A stretch of DNA of 64,000 bases from Ziziphus jujuba (GCF_031755915.1 NC_083386.1:4061001-4125000); one strand, 5' to 3'; positions 23,725 through 34,131 are shown, counted from the stretch's first letter. The notes: generated by a model from the letters alone, not told the origin. A program made the numbers and translations.

Positions 23725-24428
23725 CTATTAGGCGAATGTAGTGGCAGATGCTTTGAGTAGGAAGGCTACTGGATCCCTTGCTCACATCCAAGTCATCCAA
23801 CTACCTCTCATGGTGGAGTTGAAGAAGATGGGGGTGTTAATGCATATGCATCCTTCAGGAGTTCTCATGGCTAGCTTCCAGGTACGACCGGTGTTGGTGG
23901 ATCGTATAGTAGAGACCCAAATGGAAGATCCTAAGTTGAGGACAATTAAGGGCAAGGTACAAGAAGGTCTTGATCCGGAATTTTCCATAAGGAGGGATGG
24001 AGCCCTCGTGTATAAAGGACGACTTTGTGTTCCGGATATTCCAGGACTCAAGAAGGAGATTTTAGAGGAGGCGCACAGCTCGATGTATGCGATGCATCCT
24101 GGGAGTACCAAGATGTACCGGACGCTTGTTAAGTATTATTGGTGGATTGGTATGAAGAGAGAAGTGGCAGACTTCGTATCAAAGTGTTTGATTTGTCAAC
24201 AAGTGAAAGCAGAAAGACAGAAGCCTTCGGGACTACTCCAACCTTTACCGATTCCCGTGTGGAAGTGGGAAGAACTCAACATGGACTTCGTATTCAAGCT
24301 TCCTTCCACACCTAGAAGGTACGACAGCATTTGGGTAATCATTGATCGTCTCACCAAGTCGGCACACTTCCTACCGGTACGAGAACGTTTTTCACCCGAG
24401 AAGTTAGCCCAGTTGTTCGTGCAAGGCA
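23725..24428 (+). pseudogene. RNase H tail and integrase N-terminal half (gypsy)
   Basis: Opens with [11 protein letters not shown] (end of RNase H), continues through the integrase H2C2 finger (HSSMYAMHPGSTKMYRTLVK..CLICQQ) and the start of the catalytic core (NMDFVFKLPSTPRRYDSIWVIIDRLTKSAHFLP). It stops abruptly after RFSPEKLAQLFVQGI at the junction with gag. It closely resembles 5797-6490. The first catalytic Asp of integrase is present; the second Asp and the Glu are lost. The following gag is in a different frame, so this is not a fused protein. Confidence 0.9.
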
Positions 24429-25428
24429 TACGTGGGATCAGTTCAAGATGGCCTTCTCTACTAAGTTTTGTCCTCCTGCCTACCGTGAAGCAAGAAGGAG
24501 AGAGTTCGAAGAACTACGACAGGGGAACATGACAGTGACAGAGTACGAGAGGAGATTCCGAGAACTATCAGAATTCTACATGCACCTAATTCCCGACGAT
24601 CACACGAAGAAGGTGAGGTTCATAGACGGATTGAAAGAGAGCATCAGCTACACCCTTTCTGGATCAGTACATCCCACCTATCAGTCCGCCAGGGATGCAG
24701 CGCTCGAGCTAGAGAGACAGGAGGAGATACACAGACCCGCGAGGCGCAGATCATTCGAAGGTTCGTATAGCGGAGTACCTCGACAGGGGGCAGCTAAGAA
24801 GAGCCATAGCTCAGGCTCAGACAGTGATGGGTTAAGCCCACGAGGCAGATTCCAGAGGAGAGATAGTTATCGCATGCCCCAGCCAGCTCGCCATTCGATC
24901 AGTGTGGATGCAAGCTCGTATCAGCAGTCACGCATTGGTTCTCCGCGGATTTGTCCACTTTGTAGGGGGAATCATTCTGGGCAGTGTCAGATGGATGGTT
25001 TATGCTTTCGGTGTGGGCAGCCAGGCCACATAAGGAGGGATTGCCCTTATGGTAGCAGCAGTGTGCTAGAAGCAGGTCGACGGACACAGCATACGGGGAT
25101 ATTTCTAGGACAGAGTTCCCAGGGGAGTCAGCCAGTAGGAGTTTCTTCGGGATCAGTCCAGCCGTCTGCAGGATCGAGTCGAGGTAGAGGAAGGAGACCC
25201 CAACAGACAAGTCAAGGCCGGGTGTTTGCTATGACGCAGCAGGGAGCCAGGACTACGCCCGACGATTTCACAGATCAAGTGATGGAAGCAGACCTAATCC
25301 TGTTGGATCTATCCGGACTTGAAGTAGTGTTGGGCATGGATTGGTTGGCAAGGAACTACTTAGTCGAGGAAGCGACATGGGAGCCCGAAGCGCAGGTGCG
25401 TGATCAGAACCCTTGTTTGTTCCAGTGA
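24429..25428 (+). pseudogene. Gypsy gag fused to a protease scrap and chromodomain tail
   Basis: An uninterrupted frame (ATG at 24448, 326 codons; codons for TWDQFK lie just upstream). Gag capsid-like segment with YREARRREFEELRQGNMTV at residues 12-30; a Ser/Arg-rich linker; a CCHC zinc knuckle with Cys186, Cys189, His194 and Cys199; then ADLILLDLSGLEVVLGMDWLA at 281-301, the end of the aspartic protease without its DT/SG active site; then at 305 a jump to VEEATWEPEAQVRDQ, the chromodomain C-terminus seen decayed at about 7316. The gag N-terminus, the rest of protease, all RT and integrase are missing at these joints. A gag-like protein could still be made, since the frame has no stop. Confidence 0.9.
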
Positions 25429-25459
25429 CGCGCGGAAATTTCGAGGATGAAATTTTTGT

Positions 25460-25472
25460 AAGGGGGGAAGGC
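25460..25472 (+). promoter_or_regulatory. Polypurine tract of the nested gypsy
   Basis: AAGGGGGGAAGGC immediately before the 3' LTR start at 25473, the same motif as at 7408-7420. Confidence 0.85.
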
Positions 25473-28372
25473 TGTAACACCCCGTCCCAAATCGCACCGG
25501 AATCCGTGCACGTTGACCGAGGTTGACCGTTGACCGTTGACCGAAGGGGGTCAAAAGTTGACTTTTGACTCGGTGAGAATTTTGAGTTGACTAGGGTACC
25601 GTGGCGAAGTACACGATGCCACGAGTTCATAGACTGGTAGCACGTCGAAAATGGAGCTACGGTTTGAAAGTTATGGACGAAACAAGTTGCGGTCCAAACT
25701 GTCCAAGGGGTGCCGGAGTTGACTTTTTGTTTATGGGGAATTGAGCTTTGACTCATGCATGGTTGTGAAGTGCTCGTCGATACGACTTCACAGACTAGCG
25801 GCACGCTCAAAACGGACATCCGGTTAAAAAGTTATGGACGTTTGAAGTTTACCGGATACCGTATTATTTTAATGTTTTTGGGTCGGTGAACAGTGAAATG
25901 CCACGTGTCAGCTTCTGATTGGTCCACGTGGCATGAACAGTATCATGCAGGGTTTTTATTTGTTAAAACACTCGGGGAAGAGAGAGAAAGAGAGAGAGGA
26001 GAGAGAAAGAGAGAGGAGAGAGAGAGAGAGTCACCGGCCGCCGGCCATGTTCACGTTTTCCGGCCTAATTACTGTACATGCGCCAGCCAGCCAGATTGCC
26101 CACCTCATTTCCGGCAAAACCTCCAAATTTCACGGCGAACGGCCGCCGGACGCGCCCGGATCGGACGTCCGAAGTTTGGCGGCGATTTTTCCCCCTCCAC
26201 CGCCGGCCACCGCGAATCGGCACTATTCCGGCCGATATACAGTACACGCGCCATACACCCATCATCCTCTCCTCAAGTCCGGCCTACCCACCAAAAATCA
26301 CGGCCATCGGACCACCGACGCGCCGGGATCGGAGCGTTTTCCGGCGAGGGGTCGAAAATCTTCAAACGGTGATTTCTCCGCCGTCCGACCTCCGTTTTGC
26401 TCACCGTCGGTCCCGTTGGATTGCTCTCCTCACGATCTACAAATCTGCAAAATTTCACAGCAAACGGCCACCGCCGGAAAATACTGTTCCGGCGACGGTT
26501 GCCGGTGACCGCGGCGGCCCGCCGGAAAATACTGTTCCGGCGAGTACCCGAAAATTCCGGCCAGCTCCAGTCCGCAGTGTTCGACCTCCTGAACCCAAAT
26601 CCGACTTCCGTTTCCACCAATTCGCGACGGTTTGGGAGAATTGCGGAGCCGAAACCCGAAAAGCTTCCCGATAAAATTCCGACCCCGTCGGGTACGATCA
26701 TCGGAAATTAAGACCGGATCTGTGATTAGCATCACTCGAGCTTCGATTCGGTATATCATTCGACTATTTTGGTTAACGTTTGCGTTTAAGCCCCCGGGTA
26801 CCGGGTATTATTTATCCGAATAAAATATTAATTTATTTGACTGTCTGTGAATTTTGTTCTAGGAGCACCGGTGAGTCGTAGAATTGATCCCGTAGTGGAT
26901 CATGGGTTAATTGCGTGCTCAAGGTGAGTGACCCACCTTCAAATTAATTTTGGGGAATTTAATTGATGAATATATTATGTGTGAATTAAATATTTGGAAT
27001 TTAATTTCTATGTGCCAAATATTTATTGAATTTATTGTAGAATTATTTATGAATTTATTGGATTTAAGAAAATGCGAATTCTACAATTTATGCCATGTGG
27101 AATTATCTATGGTTTTGAGGATTTTGAAATTGGTGTGGTTTTAATGGTAAATTGGGCACGATTTGATTTTCAAATATTTCAAGAAAAATATTTGGTTATA
27201 TTGGTGATTTCAATTTTTATAAAATATGCCCATGGAATATTATGAGATTTGATTATGATATTTCGAGAAATTATTTATGCTTGGAAAAAATGTGGATATT
27301 TGAATTGATGGATTTGGGAGTTGGTGGATTTGAAAATCATGGAATTTACGGTATGGATTATAAGGAAATTGTGGAGAATTTCCCGGTTCAAGCGGATGGA
27401 TTATGCCCGCTATGCTTATGAAAAATGTGAAATTTGTTTTATGATTTAAATTTATGGATTTTATAATTTTTAGATGCACCGTGCACGTACTGGTGTTCTG
27501 ATTATGTGATATGGTATATGTGATATGGTTAGTGTGCACACGGTTGTGATTAGCGCGCAGGTGGGTGTGAGTAGCGCGCGGTTGATATTATGAGGGTGTC
27601 CTGTGGATGCCATCGGAGAGGGCGGCCACCCCCCATTGGCCGGGACACCAGGTTAGCAGCGGCGCCGTGGGACGCCACGCGACCGTATGCCGGTTTCTTT
27701 CTATAACCTCCTGTCTGGCGGTACCTTGGGACGCTGGGTACTGTTGGCGCCACTGGTATATAGTGGGTGCATCAAATGATTTTCAGAACTGTGTTTTAAA
27801 AATAAAATGTTTGGAAACTGAATTGGAATTAAAAATATAATTGTTACCGCTTCTGGTATTTAATTGATGTCTTGGTTTTCGGGGAATATGGATAAAGGGT
27901 TTTGTGAAATTGTTTTAAAAGGGGAACCTTTCCAACTGAGAGAATTGTAAGGGTTTTGAGAGAAAATATTATTTCCAAATAATTATTATTTATACTTATT
28001 ACTGTGATATTATATGGTATAGTAGTAGGGTCGCTCACTGAGATGATTAGCATCTCACACTCTTAAATTCCGTTCCTCTAGGTACCAGGTTGTCGGTGTT
28101 CACTCGGAGCGGACTTGATCTTCCTCACTGTTTTAGTTCGGCAGTACCCTGTTATTCTTTTATTGCAGTTGTTTTATGATTTAAATTTATGGATTTTAGT
28201 ACTGTGGGAGGAATAAGGGGATAATTTTAGAAGTGTGTTTTCAGTGCAGGGAATTTTGTGGTATCCCTTAAGGGAGGCTCTGCCGGATTTTCCGTTGAAA
28301 GGTTCGGTAGGGTTTCCCTGGGATCAGGGCTGTCTAGGGTTCCGGGGAAGGAATTCTGGACGGGTCCTGACA
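25473..28372 (+). mobile_element. 3' LTR of the nested gypsy (2900 bp)
   Basis: Same start and end as the 5' LTR. Differences: about 36 extra bases near 26212-26250, scattered substitutions, and a replaced segment at 28169-28198 where about 95 bases of the 5' LTR are missing. It ends CCTGACA next to TAAGG. Confidence 0.95.
28169..28198 (+). repeat. Templated filler replacing LTR sequence
   Basis: Thirty bases (TTGTTTTATGATTTAAATTT and the following ten) match 27434-27463 of the same LTR, about 735 bases upstream. They take the place of the TAATATTTCTTTCACTC... stretch present at about 21581-21670 in the 5' LTR. This looks like a break repaired with a copied patch. Confidence 0.75.
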
Positions 28373-28670
28373 TAAGGTTCGTCTTCCAACCTCTCCAACT
28401 ATCTACTGTGATAACATTGGCACTACATATGTGGCTGCTAATCCTGTTTTTCACTCTAAGATGAAACACGTGGGAGTTGATTTTCACTTTGTTAGAGACA
28501 AAGTTGCAGAAGGCTTACTTCGGGTGTCTCATGTTAGCAACAAGGACCAGCTTGCTGATGGTCTTACAAAATCATTACCACGACAGAGACTTGAGTTTTT
28601 ACGTTCCAAACTTGGTGTTCTTCCTCGACCGCCAAGTTTGAGGGGGCATATTAGTGATTCTCATGTATAG
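28373..28670 (+). pseudogene. Copia polyprotein, C-terminal part after the nested gypsy
   Basis: After the second TAAGG the copia frame resumes: KVRLPTSPTIYCDNIGTTYV (RNase H core with the YCDN motif), ANPVFHSKMKHVGVDFHFVR and VSNKDQLADGLTKSLPRQRL, the normal C-terminus of copia RNase H. The stop TAG at 28668-28670 lies inside the 3' LTR. The frame is intact here, so the gypsy insertion is the only break in this part. Confidence 0.95.
28634..28648 (+). promoter_or_regulatory. Polypurine tract of the copia element
   Basis: CCAAGTTTGAGGGGGCA just before the 3' LTR start at 28649; this GAGGGGG context is typical for plant copia. Confidence 0.85.
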
Positions 28671-28869
28671 CTGTGTAGTTAACCAAACATTTTTCATGTT
28701 GTTTGTCGTGTATATCCTTATCACGTGTATTTAGGCTTTATCATGTATTTCAAATATTATTTTGTTTCTATCTGCTGTACCTCCCTTCTTATCTGTAATA
28801 GGATATTTATACCCAGCTTTTATTGAATAATAATTAAGCATTACTTTTCAATTTTCTTAAGTTGTTTTA
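28649..28869 (+). mobile_element. 3' LTR of the copia element
   Basis: 221 bp that read identical to 14389-14609, followed by the target duplication GCCGC at 28870-28874. Confidence 0.95.
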
Positions 28870-29339
28870 GCCGCGACCCATTTCGGTGGTGGTGTGAGAA
28901 AATTAATATGCGGAAAAGAAAACTGAAGGAATTCTAGAGAACTTTAAAGAGTGAATTTTCGTGGAGAGAAAGTGTTTTTCCAACATATTGAACAAAGACG
29001 CAATACAGAGGGAGCTTGTAAGCTATGTATACAAGCTCTGTATTTGACTCATATACAAATTCTAACTGACTAGACTTTTAATCAGTTTCCAACTGATTAA
29101 CTGTAGACTCACTCACCACATTAATTAACAAGAAGACGGAACCCTACATAAGATAGACAATGAGAACACGAAATTAAGATTCGTATCCACTCGTTAAAAC
29201 CTTTTTTAATCACTAAATCAATTCCATATCCATTAGAATCAGTGGAATTCACAATTTGAAAGAATTTGGCCTTTAATTAAAACTTATACTTTTTTGGCAC
29301 CAATTAAAACTTTTACTAGTTGTATATAATTTTTACTTT
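28870..29339 (-). other. Host flank: start of the copia-interrupted gene and its upstream region
   Basis: The minus-strand ATG at 28879-28881 starts the short frame that continues at 14383 across the copia insertion. Upstream (higher coordinates) is AT-rich sequence with a small perfect hairpin, GAGCTTGTA / TACAAGCTC, at about 29010-29036. No other gene seen. Confidence 0.4.
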
Positions 29340-29545
29340 CCCGGCCAATTAGCTCTAATCACTTTACTAGCGTATCATATTTTGTGACACTATATGACTT
29401 TATATGCTTCCCAAATGTATAGGCCGCATGGCTTTTAATTAATTAGCTTCCTTTTTTTTTTTCTTTTTTTCTTTTTTTTGGGTTCCTATGAATAATAGTG
29501 TTTCACTTTTAGGTCATAATGCATTAGGTAGAGAGGAAAACTTTA
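29340..29545. repeat. Dispersed repeat related to 10985-11130
   Basis: Shares GCGTATCATA..TTTGT, the GGCCGCATGGCTTTTAATTAA block and TTTCACTTTTAGGT...GGTAGAGAGGAAAA with the earlier stretch. Copies are diverged and non-coding. Confidence 0.55.
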
Positions 29546-29579
29546 AAAATAAGTTTAAAAATAAAAAGGTTAATTGAAC

Positions 29580-30960
29580 TTTCATATCAACTTTTAAAAT
29601 TTTGCTATTTACAAATCTCAAAAGTGGCAACGACGGGAGGAAAATTCTTACAAAGTAAATGTTGACGGAGCTTCAAATAAATCTCTTTCCATTGGGTCGA
29701 AGAAGTGGTTAGAAACCATAACCACAAAGTTATGATAGCCATGTCAATAGAAATAAAAAGCATTGTTTATCTCCTCTTCCATGTCAATAAAAATAAAAAG
29801 CATTGTTTATCTCCTCTTGCAACGAATTTATTAGCAATCAAATGTGGTTTGCAATTGTGTACCGAAGCTAGTATTGAAGGCGGTTTTATTGTCGTGATTC
29901 CAGAGCTGCAGTGGATATATTAGCTCCAACAAATGTCAATATAGATCCTGCTTGTTTTATTAATTGTTGAGGAAATTCAAGAAAAGTTGAGGGGTCTCAG
30001 GAGTTCTGTTGTGTTAGAGAAACAAATAATGTGACTCATGAATTAGCTAGATATGGGTCTCTAAAGATTATACTGAAATTTCGATGGGGGGAGTGTTAGA
30101 ATCATATAGCAAAAACTAGGATTACACTATTAAATAAAGCATATAACAGATGTTTTGAATTATCTATTACTAACCTCTTAAACTATCTCTAATAAAATAT
30201 TGAAGAGAAATGATTTATCAAATACTGTCAAGGTATTGATCCTTATGGTCCATTTTGGGATAGTATTTTAAGGTATTGGAAAGCTAGCCAACTGAAGCCC
30301 AAAAGCTTTATTGTTTTTGACTTGGATGAAGATTAATTAGAAAGAGGAATGAAGAAATTGGCAATGGTTTTAGGCTTCTGAGCTACTATCAAATTAAAGA
30401 AGAGGACCAACCGTTAGTAGAAGAAATATCAAGACTGCACTTATGGAGCTTTGGAAATTTGAAGAATCTAGAGGCTAAAACCAAAATGATGTATACATTT
30501 GTACAATATTTTCCTGTGTCTCCCTATTTGATTTGTTGGATATTTGAGTTGAAAGTTGAATAATATCACATTATCTGGGAGAAAGTTTTTATAATGTTTA
30601 CTAATTTATGTTTGTTTGCAAGATAAACGTTGTTGAGATCAAGGCACACGTAAAGCTTGGCCCTTCTCTATTCTTTTGTGTGTCCAAGTGCAACTTATAC
30701 CAATAACATTTAATAAAATTTCAACATGAATTTTATTTCATTTTACATTTTTGACAGTTAAGAATAACAAATATTGTCGAGACCCTTGATCAAATAATAC
30801 AAATAATACTTTTAGAACCGATTGAAACAACGCCGAAAGCCGAAGATGCAAAAGCTGAAAACAAAGAACCCAAAGCCATGAAATATGGCCCAACAAGGAC
30901 AAAAATGGGCCCAATAAATATGGCCCAAAGTTCTCTTTTTTTACTCTCCAATCTTTTTTT
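29580..30960 (+). repeat. Diverged segmental duplication, copy A, with RNase H-like pseudogene
   Basis: Pairs with copy B (34320-35740). The shared order is: TACAAATCTCAAAAGT, an RNase H-like coding trace (about 29640-30095), GTTAGAATCATA, GGTATTGATCCTTATGGTCC, TTTGTTTGCAAGATAAA, GAGACCCTTGATCAAATAAT and AAAAGCTGAAAACAAAGAACCC. The coding trace reads YKVNVDGASNKSLSIG, then VRNHNHKVMIAMS and LLAIKCGLQLCTEAS, the plant RNase H-fold domain found in LINE-related and host proteins. It contains stops and a small internal duplication (29757-29816). It is not functional. Confidence 0.7.
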
Positions 30961-31042
30961 TTTTTTTTTTTAATAAATTTGGAAAGCAATTTATAATTCT
31001 TGTTTTCATTTTGCTTCCTTTTCCCTCACTGTTTTTTTTTTT

Positions 31043-31222
31043 TTAAATAAAAAACAGCCGTTGCATTTCAAAATTAAAATTCTCTCCCTTTTAAATAGTG
31101 CTAAAGCTTCTTCTGGCCTAAATTTCCCATAAAATAACCGTTGTATTTTGCTCCCAAAAAAAAAAAAAAAAAAAAAAAAAGCCGTTAGTATTTCAAAATT
31201 GAAATTCTCTCCCTTTATATAG
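31043..31222 (+). promoter_or_regulatory. Duplicated promoter-like block with TATA motif
   Basis: The segment GCCGTT(GC/AG)TATTTCAAAATT..AAATTCTCTCCCTTT occurs near 31055 and again near 31182. The second copy ends TTTATATAGCCGTTGCATAA, a good TATA box context, and is followed by a CT-rich leader. Two CCCTTTTAAATAG/CCCTTTATATAG forms suggest a duplicated core promoter. Confidence 0.4.
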
Positions 31223-31590
31223 CCGTTGCATAAGCTCCTCCCTAATTTTTCACTCTCTCTTCTTCTACTTCTTCAACCTCTCTCCATATCCTCCTCCTCT
31301 GGTCCCTTAGATGTTAGTTATTCTCGTCTCCTCCGTGTTGAGTGGGAATACGGAGGCAGCGTCGTAGGTGTTTACTGTTGCAACGTGGATCGCTAAGGTA
31401 AAGTTTTAATCACGCACACCATCTGTTTGTGTTTTGGTTCTTTCTATATGGAATTTGGGTTAAATTCGATTTTTTTTTTTTCGGGTTTTCTGTGGTTTTC
31501 TTTCTATATGGAGTTGTTTGTTTATCAGAAACAGAGCCTGAGTTTTGAGACGTTGAATGACGTGGTACGGAATTTTGTCACAGTGTGGAC
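31223..31590 (+). other. Possible orphan 5' exons
   Basis: After the TATA-like site a CT-rich leader runs to CGCTAAG|GTAAAG (5' splice-like at about 31398). A second candidate exon, TTATCAG|AAACAGAGCC...TGTGGACAG|GTTAGT (about 31530-31590), contains an ATG at 31557 with 12 codons (MTWYGILSQCGQ). No further exon is recognisable downstream. This may be the 5' end of a gene whose body is lost, or chance. Confidence 0.25.
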
Positions 31591-32279
31591 AGGTTAGTGG
31601 TGCTTTTTTTTTTTTTTTTCTGAGAATTCTTCAACTACATGTCTGTATGCATATAATTGATTTAAGTGTTTGTTTTGAATTTAAAAATTGTTTTTTTTTT
31701 TTTAATTTCTTTCCTTCTTGTTTTCTTGATCTAAGTGCTTTTCTTTCATGATCTTATGCCTGGGTTTGGGTTTATTTGTTCTCTTTTTTTTATCTTGGTT
31801 TGTTTGTATCTGAGAACCAATAAAAAAGAATGAAGAAAAAATTGTTATTGAAGAATTTTGATAAGATAAAAACAACTGGATATGAGGGGGGCTCTCAGTT
31901 TTAAGACCAAATTAGTGGAAATATGAAAAACGAAACTTTATTATTAAAGAAATTGGGTAATTAGTTATCTTTCCGATATTGTTAAGTTGAGAATGCTTCT
32001 TCTGATATATCATGTTGCCTAGAAAGCCAATATTTAAAACAGTTTTTTAAATTCTCTCTGTAAAATGAACGACAGACACCAATAATGCTCGATTTCAGAG
32101 TAAAAGGGGATTTGGGAGACAATCATCAAGATCTTCCTTTTGATCTTTTTCACCAAAGGTGAAATAATAAACAGACATATTACTATTATTATTATTTTTG
32201 TCTCCTCTGTATAAGTTTGGGAGAGAAAAGACCGCTTGGGGATTGCCCAATGGCTTTTCTACCGGTGTGGGTGTCCTTG
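31591..32279. other. T-rich spacer, no gene seen
   Basis: Intron-like composition with many T runs. No domain or frame of interest. Confidence 0.4.
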
Positions 32280-32710
32280 TGTGCTCTGCTTTCTTTTTTC
32301 CTCACCTGCATTCCTTCTCCGCATTTTCCCGTTCACTCTTTCTCACTTTGGCTATCTATTTTACTTTTCTTACTTTTTCTCTCTCTAATTTCTCATCCCT
32401 CTCTTATTTTCTTTCTCTAATTTCTCTATTTGATTTGTGTATCTTCTTTCTCTTTCTAATTTCTCTTTTCATTTTATTTCTTAACTTCCTCTTTTTAATT
32501 CATCTCTTTATTTACTTTCCACTTTATTTTTTCCTTCTCTCCAGTTTTTCACTTTACAGTCTCTTTCTGTTCTCTCTAGTTACATGCTCTATTATTAAGT
32601 CTGTCTTTGCACTTTCTCTTAATACTTTCCTCTTCCAATTTCTCTTTATATTTTTCTCTCTGCTTTCTCTCTAATTTCTCTGTTTTCTCTTTAGTTTCTT
32701 TTTCTGTTTT
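32280..32710. repeat. Pyrimidine-rich low-complexity tract
   Basis: About 430 bases almost all C/T on the plus strand, built from variants of TTTCTCTCTAATTTCTC. A long open frame through it (32198-32674) codes only Phe/Leu/Ser-rich low-complexity sequence and is not taken as a gene. Confidence 0.7.
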
Positions 32711-32999
32711 GGCTGGACATGATCGTTTTTGGGTTAATTCGTTTGTTCCACGGTTATTAATGCCTAGTTTTTGAAAATTTCATTTGTCCTTGAAAAGTTT
32801 AAATGAACAAAATTATAAATAAAACAACTGCTGTTAGAAATTTAGGAGCAACTACAAGGAAAACTAAGTAAAAACTCTTCTAATAAAAATAAATTAACAA
32901 AACTAAATATTTTTAAAATTGTGAAAAAGATGTATAAACTATAAATACAATAAAGCAAAAATTACTTTTTTAAATATATATATATATATCAACGGCTTT

Positions 33000-33370
33000 T
33001 TATTCACCAATACCTTTTATTAGAATAATACGAAAAGAAAATTATAATTTTACAATACTTTTTGATGTGCTTAAAAAAAAAAAAAAAAAACTGTACTTTT
33101 TGTTAGAATAAATCCAAAAAATATATATATATATATATAATGTTATAATACTTTTTTATCAGCTTTAACTATACTTTTTATTAGAATTAATACGAAAAGA
33201 AAATTATAATGTTGCTATAATTTTTTATTAGATTCAACTATGCTTTCTATTAGAATAAATTCAAAAAGAAAATTTCTAAACATACAAAAAAAGCATTGAT
33301 GTTACTATAGTTTTATCAGATTCAAATATACTTTTTATTAGAATAAATATAAAAAGAAAACTACTTAACA
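33000..33370. repeat. Minisatellite, about four to five diverged units
   Basis: Units contain ACTTTTTATTAGAATAA, GAAAAGAAAATTATAA and a TTTTTTATCAGATTCAAC-like block, with a period of roughly 70-90 bases, interrupted by A runs and an (AT)n stretch. Non-coding. Confidence 0.6.
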
Positions 33371-33614
33371 TGAAAAAACGGTAGTAAAAAAAATTTAAAA
33401 AACCGTTTTCATAAAAATTCAAAATGAAATATTTATTTTTTATCCCAATAAAAACGAAGCATTTAAATTTTATTAATGGAAATAAAATAAAATGTGAAAA
33501 AGAAAATCTCAATTGTAAATTCACAACTACAAGAGAAATCTCAAGGACAAATGAAATTTCACAAAACTTGACATTGCTAGTTTGTGGACCAAATGAATTT
33601 TATCCACCGTAATG

Positions 33615-34070
33615 CAATGCCAAAAGAAGAAGAGAGGCTAGAGATAGAAAGCTTGGAATAGAGATAAGGTGTAAAAGTAGAGAAAGTGTGAAGAATGAAA
33701 GTGTGGAGAGAGAGAAAGTTTAGAGATAAACTAAAAAGCAGAGTAAAACTAGAAAGAGTGGAAAAATGATGTAGTGAAACTGGAGAAAAAAAACATAATG
33801 TGAGAAAAATGTAAAGGGAGAGTTTATAAATAGAAACATTAATTAGAGAAGTGAGAAAAAATGTAGAAAGAGAATGCTGATTGTAGCGTGAAGAGAGACA
33901 AAGTAAATAGAGATATTGACAAAAAAGTAGGGAGAATATGAAAGAAGAGGAAAATGGTAGGGGAGGATAACTAGAGAGTGAAAGTGGGAAGAGAGAAAAG
34001 AAAATGGAGAAAGAAATGGGGAGAAGAGAAAATAGATTGGAAAGAAAGCAGGGGGCGAGTTTTTGTTTTG

Positions 34071-34131
<61 letters not shown>
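33615..34131. repeat. Purine-rich tract, (GTTTT)n and poly-T
   Basis: About 33615-34055 is almost pure A/G on the plus strand (GAGAAAGTGTGAAGAATGAAAG-like units), the strand mirror of 32280-32710. It is followed by about seven GTTTT units and a poly-T run of about 40 bases ending near 34131. Confidence 0.7.

Larger units (their letters stand above)
18916..28372 (+). mobile_element. Nested Ty3/gypsy element with scrambled interior (9457 bp)
   Basis: Two long LTRs (18916-21850; 25473-28372), TAAGG target duplication, tRNA-Met primer site and polypurine tract are all intact, so it inserted by normal integration. The 3.6-kb interior is not autonomous: a non-coding leader, a degenerate integrase trace, an integrase fragment, then gag, a protease piece without its active site and a chromodomain tail. 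RT and most of RNase H are missing. By eye the LTRs differ by about a dozen substitutions over roughly 2.85 kb, plus a 36-bp indel and one local replacement. It was presumably mobilised by proteins of a related intact element (inference). Confidence 0.95.
14389..28869 (+). mobile_element. Ty1/copia retrotransposon (Ale-like), carrying a nested gypsy element
   Basis: Bounded by two 221-bp LTRs and a GCCGC target duplication, with primer site, polyprotein and polypurine tract in the right order. Without the nested gypsy (18916-28372 plus one TAAGG copy) the element is about 5.0 kb, normal for plant copia. The LTRs read identical by eye, so insertion was recent. The LTR termini are TATTAG...GTTTTA instead of TG...CA. 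The protein order gag-protease-integrase-RT-RNase H is the copia order; assignment to the Ale lineage rests on RT motifs and short LTRs (inference). Confidence 0.95.

Noticed and set aside
23741..24532. A fused integrase-gag protein
   Set aside because: Integrase and gag are in different frames. The 263-codon frame only runs out of frame into gag for about 35 codons.
32198..32674. 158-codon plus frame
   Set aside because: It runs through a pyrimidine tract and codes a Phe/Leu/Ser-rich low-complexity string; not a membrane protein gene.
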